A stretch of DNA of 64,000 nucleotides, from contig NZ_DF967533.1 in the NCBI RefSeq assembly GCF_000971475.1, positions 124,001 through 188,000 of the forward strand. Reading direction: 5' to 3'. Both the position numbers and the translations under genes were made by a program. This document shows, piece by piece, positions 1 through 7,454 of the stretch (positions within the stretch are counted from its first letter, which is position 1; every line of letters starts with the position of its first letter). Under the pieces are notes generated by a model. The model saw only the letters and a list, made by a program, of their open reading frames with translations, had not been told where the DNA came from and did not search any database. The DNA is from Sulfuricella sp. T08 (GTDB taxonomy: Bacteria > Pseudomonadota > Gammaproteobacteria > Burkholderiales > Sulfuricellaceae).

Positions 1-159
1 GTCCTTGCATTTCGGATCACTCAGGCGACCAGTGATAGCCCGCCGTGTCGAAAGCTCTGTATACAGTTCCCACGCACACTGACGGTCGAGGTCTGACAAG
101 TCAGCCTTCAATTTGATCAGTTTCAAATCCAACTCGAACGAACCTCTTTCCAGAATCAT
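1..159 (-). CDS. Unknown protein, N-terminal part only (runs off left edge)
   Basis: An open frame starts with ATG at 159, only 4 bases after the stop of the upstream TIR gene, and runs without a stop through all 53 codons to the window edge. The visible peptide begins MILERGSFELDLKLIKLKAD and continues with a charged segment containing RQCAWELYTELSTRRA, which looks helical and soluble, with no signal peptide. I do not recognise the family. The tight spacing makes it the last visible gene of the hsd-TIR operon, so it may belong to the same defence module; that is inference. The C-terminus and total length are unknown. Confidence 0.6.
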   Translation of the reverse strand, partial: MILERGSFELDLKLIKLKADLSDLDRQCAWELYTELSTRRAITGRLSDPKCKD

Positions 160-163
160 GGCA

Positions 164-712
164 TCACCCGTTACGTTGCTTAATATCAAATGGATTGTCG
201 ATCAGCGCTTTCGACAAGTTCGTGGCAGCGTTAACCATCTGGGTTAGTCGCTGCGCGGTCAGATTGTCCCAATGCTCAAATGATGCATAGCGGGAGCAAA
301 CATTGCGATGAAATCGTTCAGGCACAACAATCTTGCCGTCGTTAGTTTTTTGGTGATTGGGCAACACGATGCCAACCAAGCCATGTTGCTTATCCAGCGT
401 TGCCTTGATCTCCCAATCCACATACTTCCGTTGGTGCGTCTGTGCACCAATCAGCACGACCGTGCAGGATGTGCCCGTAATGTGCTTATCTCGGATGCGT
501 TGCATCACATATTGAGCATTACCACTATCAATGCCACGATCAAGGGAGTTGTCGAACACCGCCTCATATTGATCATGGAAGAAGCGCGAAAACCCATCGT
601 AATAGGCTTGGTCATTGCCATGGTGATAACTGACGAATATTTTCCGACGCACCGGCTGCATCATTGATGACAGCAGGCCGTTCATGTTTGAGTTACCAAA
701 GTAGTCAGCCAT
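164..712 (-). CDS. TIR-like domain protein of the MTH538/DUF1863 (ThsB-like) type
   Basis: The 182-residue protein has a short leader and then a TIR-like fold: first strand RKIFVSYHHGND (residues ~23-34), a segment FDNSLDRGIDSG, a hydrophobic strand CTVVLIGAQT, and YVDWEIKATL, whose Glu sits where the catalytic Glu of NAD-processing TIR domains lies. This pattern matches the MTH538 TIR-like family that includes ThsB of Thoeris anti-phage systems. There is no membrane segment. It follows the membrane TIR gene with 3 intervening bases and ends just before the partial ORF at 1-159. Likely role, by inference: sensing infection and producing an NAD-derived signal, or cleaving NAD. No ThsA-type partner is visible, but the operon continues beyond the left edge. 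Confidence 0.8.
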   Translation of the reverse strand: MADYFGNSNMNGLLSSMMQPVRRKIFVSYHHGNDQAYYDGFSRFFHDQYEAVFDNSLDRGIDSGNAQYVMQRIRDKHITGTSCTVVLIGAQTHQRKYVDWEIKATLDKQHGLVGIVLPNHQKTNDGKIVVPERFHRNVCSRYASFEHWDNLTAQRLTQMVNAATNLSKALIDNPFDIKQRNG

Positions 713-715
713 CGC

Positions 716-1171
716 CTACTTACCAAACAAGGCAAGACCGGCGACCAACAGGCCCAGAATGAACAGCCCCTTTTGCTTTTCCGACTTGATAGTCTCGGCA
801 ATTCGTCCTATGGCAGCCGCAGCTTCCTGCTGGCTCACACCGCCAAGATTGACTGCCTGATATTGGCGCATCCAGCCTGGCAACGATTCGGGCGGTTGAT
901 CCCATACAATGGGCACCAGTTTCTTGTTAGCACCAATAGCCACTCCCATCTCCTGCATGACCCACTTTGACTCGCTCGCGGCACGGCTGGCAAGGCACAA
1001 CACCCAAGTTGATGCGCGCAGATTCTCCATAATTGCAGGCATCCACTGTTCACCCGGCTGTATCGACATCGAGGCAAGATACACGCTCAACCCTTCTTGT
1101 GACATATGGCGGTGCAGGAACTCCGCTAACGGGAGGTCTGCCTTTGCGTGGGAAATAAAAACATCCGGCAT
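716..1171 (-). CDS. TIR domain protein with C-terminal membrane anchor
   Basis: A 151-residue protein with an N-terminal TIR domain: PDVFISHAKAD (residues 2-12, box 1), YLASMSIQPGEQW (BB-loop region), and SKWVMQEMGVA, whose Glu is the expected catalytic position of NAD-hydrolysing TIR domains. The last ~20 residues (GLFILGLLVAGLALFG) form one transmembrane helix, so the TIR domain should face the cytoplasm at the membrane. Its start codon overlaps the previous gene's stop by one base (TAATG). Known TIR effectors deplete NAD in plant, animal and bacterial immunity; that role is inferred here. The anchor and the neighbouring second TIR protein are notable. Confidence 0.82.
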   Translation of the reverse strand: MPDVFISHAKADLPLAEFLHRHMSQEGLSVYLASMSIQPGEQWMPAIMENLRASTWVLCLASRAASESKWVMQEMGVAIGANKKLVPIVWDQPPESLPGWMRQYQAVNLGGVSQQEAAAAIGRIAETIKSEKQKGLFILGLLVAGLALFGK

Positions 1172-1947
1172 TAGAAAAGTTTCCTTAACTCATCAATCTG
1201 TTTAAGGCCGATGGCGGCGATTTCTGGGTCTCTGTATTTCCCGAACCAAGTATTGATTGCATCGAGAAATCCAACGCTGTTTTTCATTTGATTGAGCGAA
1301 AGGCCCTTGTGATGTATCAGACAAACCAGCACCGGATGAGAGAAATGCAAAGCACCATCGTTCAGTATTCCCGTCAGCAGTTTCTCGCTCATGAATGGCC
1401 CGATCGTGAAACGCTTTTCGGTTACGACCAGTTCAAAGCCTTTGAAAGTCGCGTGTGTGCCATAGGTCGATAGGAACTTATATCTTTCACCTCGTCCTTT
1501 TTCCTCGAAACCGTCTCGCTTGTCGAGAACGCCCCGAATTTTGTAGGGCTTGAACTCATCGACCTCGCCATTGCGCCACGCCGCAATACTTTGGGGGCTA
1601 TAATCAAAATAATCGAGTAAGAAGCCAACCTCAACAACATCGCGCAGGAAGGAAACGGATCCCTGGTAATAGCCACTAAGTAGCAATTTCAAAAAACATG
1701 ATCCGGAGTTGAAAAGGCGGATGCCGAGACCGTAGATAACCTGCTCGTCGTCTGACAGTTTTTTGGGTGCATTGACGTGTGCGGCGTGGAGCATATCAAG
1801 GCAGGAATGCATCATCTCCACATGGTCTTTCAGCGATTCACTTGTATTGATGCAGAGCGACGATTCCGTTCGGATGCGCTCCTCTTCCCCATGAAGACCT
1901 TGGAGGTTTTCTGGAAGATATGGCGTGATAATCAGGCTGTCCGTCAT
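1171..1947 (-). CDS. Unknown protein encoded between hsdS and the TIR genes
   Basis: A 258-residue soluble protein whose start overlaps the hsdS stop by 4 bases (ATGA) and whose stop overlaps the next TIR start. No catalytic motif is evident. The middle is helical with many aromatic and aliphatic residues (around FNSGSCFLKLLLSGYYQG, residues ~78-95) and a later HFSHPVLVCLIHH segment (~200-212). The helical centre recalls HEPN/DUF5677-like proteins, but I cannot confirm the HEPN R-x4-6-H motif. The strict coupling to hsdS and the TIR genes suggests a role in the same defence operon, as sensor, regulator or effector. Function unknown. Confidence 0.7.
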   Translation of the reverse strand: MTDSLIITPYLPENLQGLHGEEERIRTESSLCINTSESLKDHVEMMHSCLDMLHAAHVNAPKKLSDDEQVIYGLGIRLFNSGSCFLKLLLSGYYQGSVSFLRDVVEVGFLLDYFDYSPQSIAAWRNGEVDEFKPYKIRGVLDKRDGFEEKGRGERYKFLSTYGTHATFKGFELVVTEKRFTIGPFMSEKLLTGILNDGALHFSHPVLVCLIHHKGLSLNQMKNSVGFLDAINTWFGKYRDPEIAAIGLKQIDELRKLF

Positions 1948-3095
1948 CAGGAAAATACCTGTGCCAGCAAGGCATCAAAGGTGGCTTTGGCCTTGTCGGT
2001 GGCGGTGGATTGTTGGAATTGAATCGCCTGCATGGCCTCTGCATGTTCGGAAAAAATCTCTTGTAATCTCACCGGTGGCAAGGGGAACTGATACTTGAAT
2101 AGTGCCACTCTGTTCAGTTTTGGCATTGATGCGCGCACAGATTCGGCTGTCGCATATTCGGTAAAAGCCTTGCTCAACAGTAGTGATAGCAGAAAGGTCG
2201 GTCGCAGTGTTATGCCACAACGCAGTGGATACATATCTGCACTGCAATAGCCTCCGGTCTGCACCAAGGTCGCCTTCGCCAAATAGGGACGAATCTTTGA
2301 ATAGAGAGCATCGCCCGCATCAAACCAATACTTGCCGCTCTTTGGGAGAACATCACGCACGGTCGGCATGGAGATTAGTTTTCCGCTCATGCTCTCAATT
2401 GAATCGGCCCCAATGCACAACATGTCGGCCTCTGCGGCAAGGTCAGGCGTTCGCACTACGGATGGAATCCCGACATGCTTCCCCAAGGATTCGACCGGCC
2501 ACCCCCTCGGATTCGTCGCCGGGTCGCCGAACATATCGAGAAAAATCCCCGGCACCAGTTCTGCTGCCTTCCGTTCCGCCTCGCGCCGCAGCCGCACGAT
2601 GCCCTCGGCGCGGGAGAGAATATCGACGATGCGGCGTTGTTCGGAGAGTGTAGGAACCTGAACCTGCCAGTTTTCTACTTCCGATTTCCGAATAGACGGC
2701 GGGTTTGAGTCAGAGGCGAAATCGCTGATATTTTTTGCTAAAAAAAGAAAATAGAGAAAGTCTGGTTCAAGTAACTCGGGTTTGGGGATAACCGCCATTA
2801 CGTTGTTATCAGCGCAAGATGGTTGCGTCAGTTGTCGCTTTTTGTTGGTGCCGATTGCAGCGCCAATTTTTGGGAATATGAGAGATCCAGCCGGAAATGC
2901 TTTTGCCCTCAATTTGCCGCGCACTTCGTCCGAGACGCTATTATTCCAGCGTTGGATTTCGCGCTCGTTTCCTGCAAGGTTCATGTCGCTAACTTTGAGG
3001 AATGGAAATACTGCGTCTTGGGTTCCTTGATACTGCAAAGGAAAACCCGCACCAGAATCCACCTTCGCGACATCTGCTAGCCGACACTCCATCAT
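1947..3095 (-). CDS. hsdS: Type I restriction-modification specificity subunit HsdS
   Basis: HsdS chooses the bipartite DNA target of a type I RM complex by pairing two target recognition domains (TRDs) with HsdM and HsdR. The 382-residue protein shows TRD1 (~1-150), a conserved spacer with LSEQRRIVDILSRAE and IFLDMFGDP (~150-190), then TRD2 (~195-350) ending in a helical repeat. TRD1 opens with RLADVAKVDSGAGF, typical of the family. Its start overlaps the hsdM stop by 4 bases, indicating translational coupling, and its stop overlaps the next gene. Length is normal, slightly short. Target sequence cannot be read from the protein. Its surroundings look less GC-rich than the nuo region, in line with transfer. 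Confidence 0.95.
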   Translation of the reverse strand: MMECRLADVAKVDSGAGFPLQYQGTQDAVFPFLKVSDMNLAGNEREIQRWNNSVSDEVRGKLRAKAFPAGSLIFPKIGAAIGTNKKRQLTQPSCADNNVMAVIPKPELLEPDFLYFLFLAKNISDFASDSNPPSIRKSEVENWQVQVPTLSEQRRIVDILSRAEGIVRLRREAERKAAELVPGIFLDMFGDPATNPRGWPVESLGKHVGIPSVVRTPDLAAEADMLCIGADSIESMSGKLISMPTVRDVLPKSGKYWFDAGDALYSKIRPYLAKATLVQTGGYCSADMYPLRCGITLRPTFLLSLLLSKAFTEYATAESVRASMPKLNRVALFKYQFPLPPVRLQEIFSEHAEAMQAIQFQQSTATDKAKATFDALLAQVFS

Positions 3096-4753
3096 GCAGC
3101 CCGCTCCGCCAACACCACACGCAACGCCTCCACCTCTTCCACAATTTCCGCCTCAATCGCTGCCAACTCATCCAGCAACTCGCGCGGGTCGCGGTGCTCA
3201 ACGGCGGCCTGGGACATAGGCCGATAGCGCCCAGCGGAAAGATTGAAGTCGTTGGCACGGATTTCGCCAGCGTCGGCGAACCACCAGTTGTGGGGCCAAG
3301 GCTGCCCCTCGATACGCCCGCACGGCGGGCTACTCGGGGCGAACGGAGCTTTCCAGGTTTGCCACTTAGCCCAATTTTGTTCGCGGCCTTTGTAAGTTTC
3401 TGTCAGCCCCGGTAGGTCGTCTGCCTCGATGGGTGTGTCGTGGTTGGCATCCATTTTGTAGCCGTCGTTGTCGGCATGGAGGAACTGCACTTTTTCAGTG
3501 CTGCCGCCTTTGCGGAAAAACAGCACCGAAGTCTTCACGCCGGAGTAGGGCTGGAATACGCCACCGGGTAGGGACAGCACCGCCTCGACCCGGTTATTCT
3601 CGATCAATTGCCGCCGCAGTTCCTTGTGCGCGGTGGTGGAACCGAATAGCACGCCCTCGGGCACGATCACGCCGCAGCGTCCGCCGGGCCGCAGGCTGTC
3701 CATCATGTATTTCAGGAACAGTAACTCGGTGGCGGTGCTGGTGCCAACCTTCACTTCCTCGACGACTCGATCCTTATCCACCCGACCGGCGAATGGCGGA
3801 TTGGCGAGCACGACATGGAAGCCCTCGGCGGGCAAACCCAGTTCAGCCTTGCGTTCATTGTCCAGGGTGGTGGTCAACACATTGCGCAGCAGGATGCGGA
3901 CATTCACCAGTCCGCGCAGGGTCAGGTTCATGGTGGCGAGCCGCACCATTTTTGGGTCAACATCGTTGCCGAAGAAGGTGGCGGTTTGTAGTGCGGAGAC
4001 CTGTGCCGCCGAGAGTTTGTCGCCCAGGCCGCGCTTCTGCATCTTGCCGTCGAGTTCTGCCTCATGAATCGCGCCAGGCGAGGAGTTCGCCAGCCGGATG
4101 TGATTGTAGGCCGCCACTAAAAAACCCGCCGTGCCCGCTGCCGGGTCGTAGATGGTTTCCCCTACCTTGGGGTCGATGATCTCGACGATGGTGCGGATGA
4201 TGTGGCGTGGCGTGCGGAACTGGCCCAATTCACCTGCCTGCTTGATCTGCCGCAGCACATGCTCGAACAGATCGCCCTTGGTGTCGGCATCCGACTGGTC
4301 GAGCCGCAAGCCATCGACCAGACTAATAACCTGAGTCAGCACGGTCGGCTCGTCGATGGAAAGACGCGCGCCGCTCATAAAATTGTGGGCACCCCGTTCG
4401 CCCAGTTCGGCGACGAAGGCGAACACCTCGTCGCGCACGAATCGCACCAGCGACTCGCCCGATAAACCCTTGGCCCACACTGACCAGCGGAAACGGTCGC
4501 GCGGAATGGTGTCGCCGCTGCCTTGGGCATTGAGCGGATTGCGCAGTTTCCAGTCGCCCTCGAACAGGCTCTCGTAGGGCAGTTTCAGCACCTTGGCTTT
4601 GAGTTTGTTCTCGGTGTCGATGCCCTCGATCAGATAGAAGAAGAACAGGAACGAGAGCTGCTCGGCGTTGCTTACTGGATCAGGATAGCCGCCGCCGAAG
4701 AGGTAGTCGCGTATCTGGTCGATAGACCGCCGCATGTCGGGGGTCAGGGGCAT
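3092..4753 (-). CDS. hsdM: Type I restriction-modification DNA methyltransferase HsdM
   Basis: N6-adenine methyltransferase subunit of the type I complex. The start was set at 4753 (MPLTPDMRRSID) because a good ribosome site (AGGAAAA) precedes it and the family N-terminal helical domain begins there; the open frame continues upstream only through a palindromic repeat. The product is 553 residues with the SAM-binding motif DPAAGTAGF (~203-211) and catalytic NPPF (~318-321). Residues ~469-483 (APFAPSSPPCGRIEG) are encoded by a palindromic repeat of the same family found just upstream, so the element is translated in frame between TRD-contact sequence and the C-terminal helices. hsdS overlaps the 3' end by 4 bases. 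Confidence 0.95.
   Translation of the reverse strand: MPLTPDMRRSIDQIRDYLFGGGYPDPVSNAEQLSFLFFFYLIEGIDTENKLKAKVLKLPYESLFEGDWKLRNPLNAQGSGDTIPRDRFRWSVWAKGLSGESLVRFVRDEVFAFVAELGERGAHNFMSGARLSIDEPTVLTQVISLVDGLRLDQSDADTKGDLFEHVLRQIKQAGELGQFRTPRHIIRTIVEIIDPKVGETIYDPAAGTAGFLVAAYNHIRLANSSPGAIHEAELDGKMQKRGLGDKLSAAQVSALQTATFFGNDVDPKMVRLATMNLTLRGLVNVRILLRNVLTTTLDNERKAELGLPAEGFHVVLANPPFAGRVDKDRVVEEVKVGTSTATELLFLKYMMDSLRPGGRCGVIVPEGVLFGSTTAHKELRRQLIENNRVEAVLSLPGGVFQPYSGVKTSVLFFRKGGSTEKVQFLHADNDGYKMDANHDTPIEADDLPGLTETYKGREQNWAKWQTWKAPFAPSSPPCGRIEGQPWPHNWWFADAGEIRANDFNLSAGRYRPMSQAAVEHRDPRELLDELAAIEAEIVEEVEALRVVLAERAA
3304..3346. repeat. Palindromic repeat (family 1) inside hsdM
   Basis: The core is GCCCGC-ACG-GCGGGC flanked by CTCGATAC on one side and TACTCGGG then CGAACGG on the other. 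It is the same element as the copy at 4787-4829 and related to the array at 4844-4962. Its length and phase preserve the hsdM frame, adding about 14 residues. Confidence 0.8.
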
Positions 4754-4786
4754 AAATACTTTTCCTTTTTTGATTTGTTCATCATG

Positions 4787-4829
4787 TCCCTCGATACGCC
4801 CGCTTTGCGGGCTACTCGGGACGAACGGA
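4787..4829. repeat. Palindromic repeat (family 1) just upstream of hsdM
   Basis: Same arrangement as the hsdM-internal copy: CTCGATAC, then GCCCGC-TTT-GCGGGC, then TACTCGGG and CGAACGG. An outer TCCC...GGGA pairing extends the stem. It lies 34 bases upstream of the hsdM start, with the ribosome site between, in inverted orientation to the array at 4844-4962. Confidence 0.8.
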
Positions 4830-4843
4830 GGTGAAGAGGTTGG

Positions 4844-4962
4844 CCATTCGTGGTGAATAGCGCGCACCGCGCATAATTACAACCGTTCATGGTGAGTAGC
4901 GCGCACCGCGCATAGTTACAACCGTTCGTGGTGAGTAGCGCGCATCGCGCGTGTATCGAACC
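4844..4962. repeat. Three tandem 39-bp copies of a palindromic repeat abutting the GIY-YIG gene
   Basis: Units begin at 4844, 4883 and 4922, each starting CC(A/G)TTC(G/A)TGGTGA and carrying a GCGCGCA(C/T)CGCGC palindrome. The third unit is the most complete: CCGTTCGT, GGTGAGTAG, CGCGC-ATC-GCGCG, TGTATCGAACC. Compared with the hsdM copies, CGTTCG, GAGTAG and GTATCGA are shared while the stems differ on both sides (GGT...ACC against TCCC...GGGA), i.e. compensatory change. The array begins immediately after the GIY-YIG stop codon. It is not CRISPR: there are no spacers. Confidence 0.85.
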
Positions 4963-4963
4963 A

Positions 4964-5263
4964 TCATCCCAACTTCTTCTTCGTGAAATCTTTTTTCGCC
5001 AACTGGGATACCCTCCCCCAATCGCTCTGCATCATGGCTTCCTTCTTTTTCCGGCTCCAACCCTTGATCTGCAATTCCGCAGCCAAGGCTTCTTCGCGGG
5101 TGGCACATTCCTGTGACCACGCAAGCTCGACCGGCAAACGTTCCGCCGTGTATCCGCCACATGCGCCGGTTTGATGTTCACCCAAGCGTTTTTCAAGGTT
5201 ATCGGTGTGCCCTGTGTAGTAAGAACCGTCAGCGCAGCGAAGGATGTAAATCCAGAATATCAT
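4964..5263 (-). CDS. Small GIY-YIG nuclease domain protein
   Basis: A 99-residue protein consisting of one GIY-YIG domain: the two signature strands appear as IYIL (residues 4-7) and YYTG (15-18), followed by the Arg-containing helix NLEKRLGEHQTG and a basic C-terminus (GWSRKKKEAMM, KKDFTKKKLG). The start at 5263 was chosen because ATGA overlaps the hsdR stop, implying coupled translation, and because it gives the standard N-terminus. Single-domain GIY-YIG proteins include the YhbQ/UPF0213 group, and some are reported to cut single-stranded DNA at genome repeats. The gene is inserted between hsdR and hsdM and its stop touches the repeat array at 4844-4962, so a repeat-directed nuclease is a reasonable inference, but activity is unproven. 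Confidence 0.88.
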   Translation of the reverse strand: MIFWIYILRCADGSYYTGHTDNLEKRLGEHQTGACGGYTAERLPVELAWSQECATREEALAAELQIKGWSRKKKEAMMQSDWGRVSQLAKKDFTKKKLG

Positions 5264-7413
5264 TGCATCAACCCGCATCGGCCATCACGGCTTGAAATAT
5301 CTGGCGACTCCGACTTTTCATGGCCGAAAACGGCGGCGTTGAGGCTGTCGATCAGGGCTTCGAGGCGTTCCTCGCCGCCGAAGACACGCACCGCCTGCGG
5401 GTAGCCGCCCAACTGCGAAAAAGGATGGAAAGCGAAGTGGCCGGTGCTGAATTCGTCCATGCTTCCGGCGTTAGCACGCAACTGGCTGCCTATCATGCGC
5501 AACCAACTTTCCTCGCCGGGGTTGATGTCCTCCCGTGCTAGCAGCCATGCCTCGAAGCGGGTGCCCAGTTCGGCGGCTTTCTGTTCCGATGCTTCGGGGA
5601 AAACCATGTTGCCGTTTTCGTCGATGCTGATCCACTCCCGTGTTGTCGGGTCGATGTGGTCGTCAATGTCCAGTGCCAGCAGGCGGCGCGGCTCGTATTT
5701 CTTCTTGGATGGTGTCTTGGCAACGATCACTCCACCCTCGGCCATCGGGTCGTCGTCGCCGTGGTAGTCGCACACGCCAGTGAAGTCGAACATGGTGAAG
5801 ACGGGTTTACCTGTTGCCTTGCGCGTGCCACGCCCGCGCATCTGCTGGTAGAGGATGGTTGAGCGGGTGAAGCGGGCGAAAATCAGGCTGACTACCTCGG
5901 GGCAGTCGAAGCCGGTGTCGAGCATGTTCACTGAAACCAGAATCTTGGGGAACGGCTCTTTCTTGAAGCGGCGTATTTTGCTCATGCCGTCGAGGGTATC
6001 GTCGCTGCCCATACCGGAGACTACATAATCCGCATAGCGGATCTCAGGCGAGGGTTTCAGATCGGCAAACTGGGCATCGAAGAGTTGGGCCAGTGTCTCG
6101 GCGTGCCGCTTGTTGACGGCGAAGACGATGGTTTTGCCGAACAGGGGTTTGCGTTGCACGCCCTTGCTGTCGATGAAGCCGTTGTCCAGCACTTGGCGGA
6201 ATTCGCGCACGATGGCACGGTTACGTTCTGGAATGGTGAAACGGCGTTCCAGTGCGGAAGGATCAACCACCAGGGAGTCTATGCCCTGAAACAGTTTCTC
6301 GAACTCGATGCGGGTGTCGGTGTCCATTGATGGCCAGTCCAACTCATCGCGCTTGACCTCGAAACCACCCTCGGCAGCAGTCTTGACGGTCTGGGCCTTG
6401 TAAATCTGATACGGGGCGAGATAGCCCTCGCGGATCGCGTCTTTGAGTTTATAGGAGAAGGTGGGCTTCTCGACCTCGAAGAAGCGCAGGGTGTCGCGCA
6501 CGAACAGCGTGTCTTCCTCGTCGCTGTTCGGGTCATCCAGATCGGCAACGCAAGGCGTGGCGGTGAGGCCGACCTGTGTGCCGTCAAAGTGCAGCAGCAC
6601 TTTTTTCCATTGGCCGTAGATGCTGCGGTGGCACTCGTCACTGATGACCAGATCGAAGTAGCCCGGCGAGTAGTCAGCGTAGATGTTCACCATGGATTGC
6701 AGCGTGGTGATGGTGATTTGCTTTTCGTCCTGGAATCGCCGCCCGGCCCGCAGCACATAGGCCGGATAATCCGGCAGGTGCTCGGCGAAGGCGTCCTCGG
6801 TCTGTTTGGCGAGCGGGATGCGATCTACCAGAAACAACACGCGGGTGATGGCGTTGGCCTCGAACAGCCGTTTGATGAAGGCGGCAGCAGTGCGCGTCTT
6901 GCCGGTGCCGGTCGCCATTTCGACCAGGAGTTTACGCCGCCCCTGTTCGATCTCATGGCAAAGGGTGTCGATACACTCGATCTGGTAATCGCGCTCGACG
7001 ATACGGGTATCTATGTTGACGGTGAGCGGATCACGACGCAGCAGACGGGTAGCGAAACGGCGTTCGAGGTCGTCCTGTTTGAAGAAAGTCTTGACCGGGT
7101 GGGGAAAGGCTTCGCGTTCCCACTCCCAAAACCGCACTTCATCACCATTGGTGAGGAATATATAGGGCACGCCCAGTTGGCGGGCGTAACCCTTGGCCTG
7201 TTCGGCGGCATCGCCCGGGCTGATAGAGAAGCGCTTTGCCTCGATGACGGCCATGGAGCGGCCATGACGGTCGCACAGCACATAGTCGGCGCGAGTACCA
7301 TCCTCTACAAACACTTCATAGCGGACGCTGTTCTGGTCTTGGGTATTCCAGCCCTGGCTGGCAAGTTGGGCGTCGATGAGGACGCGTGAGAAGGCTTCGT
7401 TGGTTTTTGTCAT
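5260..7413 (-). CDS. hsdR: Type I restriction endonuclease subunit HsdR
   Basis: ATP-dependent translocase and nuclease of the type I system, EcoEI-like by size. From the start at 7413 (MTKTNEAF) it has 717 residues. The N-terminal nuclease domain shows ADYVLCDRHG then VIEAKRFS (Asp ~43, Glu-x-Lys ~58-60), a PD-(D/E)xK pattern. Helicase motifs follow: ATGTGKT (~167-173), DECH (~259-262), LTATP, and a C-terminal helicase half with QQMRGRGTRK. No strong ribosome site precedes 7413; an upstream ATG at 7467 is in frame but adds 18 atypical residues. It ends overlapping the GIY-YIG gene. All key motifs are present, so the enzyme should be active. Confidence 0.95.
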   Translation of the reverse strand: MTKTNEAFSRVLIDAQLASQGWNTQDQNSVRYEVFVEDGTRADYVLCDRHGRSMAVIEAKRFSISPGDAAEQAKGYARQLGVPYIFLTNGDEVRFWEWEREAFPHPVKTFFKQDDLERRFATRLLRRDPLTVNIDTRIVERDYQIECIDTLCHEIEQGRRKLLVEMATGTGKTRTAAAFIKRLFEANAITRVLFLVDRIPLAKQTEDAFAEHLPDYPAYVLRAGRRFQDEKQITITTLQSMVNIYADYSPGYFDLVISDECHRSIYGQWKKVLLHFDGTQVGLTATPCVADLDDPNSDEEDTLFVRDTLRFFEVEKPTFSYKLKDAIREGYLAPYQIYKAQTVKTAAEGGFEVKRDELDWPSMDTDTRIEFEKLFQGIDSLVVDPSALERRFTIPERNRAIVREFRQVLDNGFIDSKGVQRKPLFGKTIVFAVNKRHAETLAQLFDAQFADLKPSPEIRYADYVVSGMGSDDTLDGMSKIRRFKKEPFPKILVSVNMLDTGFDCPEVVSLIFARFTRSTILYQQMRGRGTRKATGKPVFTMFDFTGVCDYHGDDDPMAEGGVIVAKTPSKKKYEPRRLLALDIDDHIDPTTREWISIDENGNMVFPEASEQKAAELGTRFEAWLLAREDINPGEESWLRMIGSQLRANAGSMDEFSTGHFAFHPFSQLGGYPQAVRVFGGEERLEALIDSLNAAVFGHEKSESPDISSRDGRCGLMQ

Positions 7414-7454
7414 GATGGGCGCTGCCCGGTTTATCCGCATCGGCAACCCACATT

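Noticed and set aside
3092-3415. Broken hsdM caused by the repeat
   Set aside because: The repeat keeps the frame and the downstream C-terminal sequence continues as expected, so no truncation.
4754-4867. N-terminal extension of hsdM
   Set aside because: It covers a palindromic repeat, while a proper ribosome site precedes 4753.
4844-4962. CRISPR array
   Set aside because: Three adjacent 39-bp units with no spacers and an internal palindrome; a tandem palindromic repeat instead.
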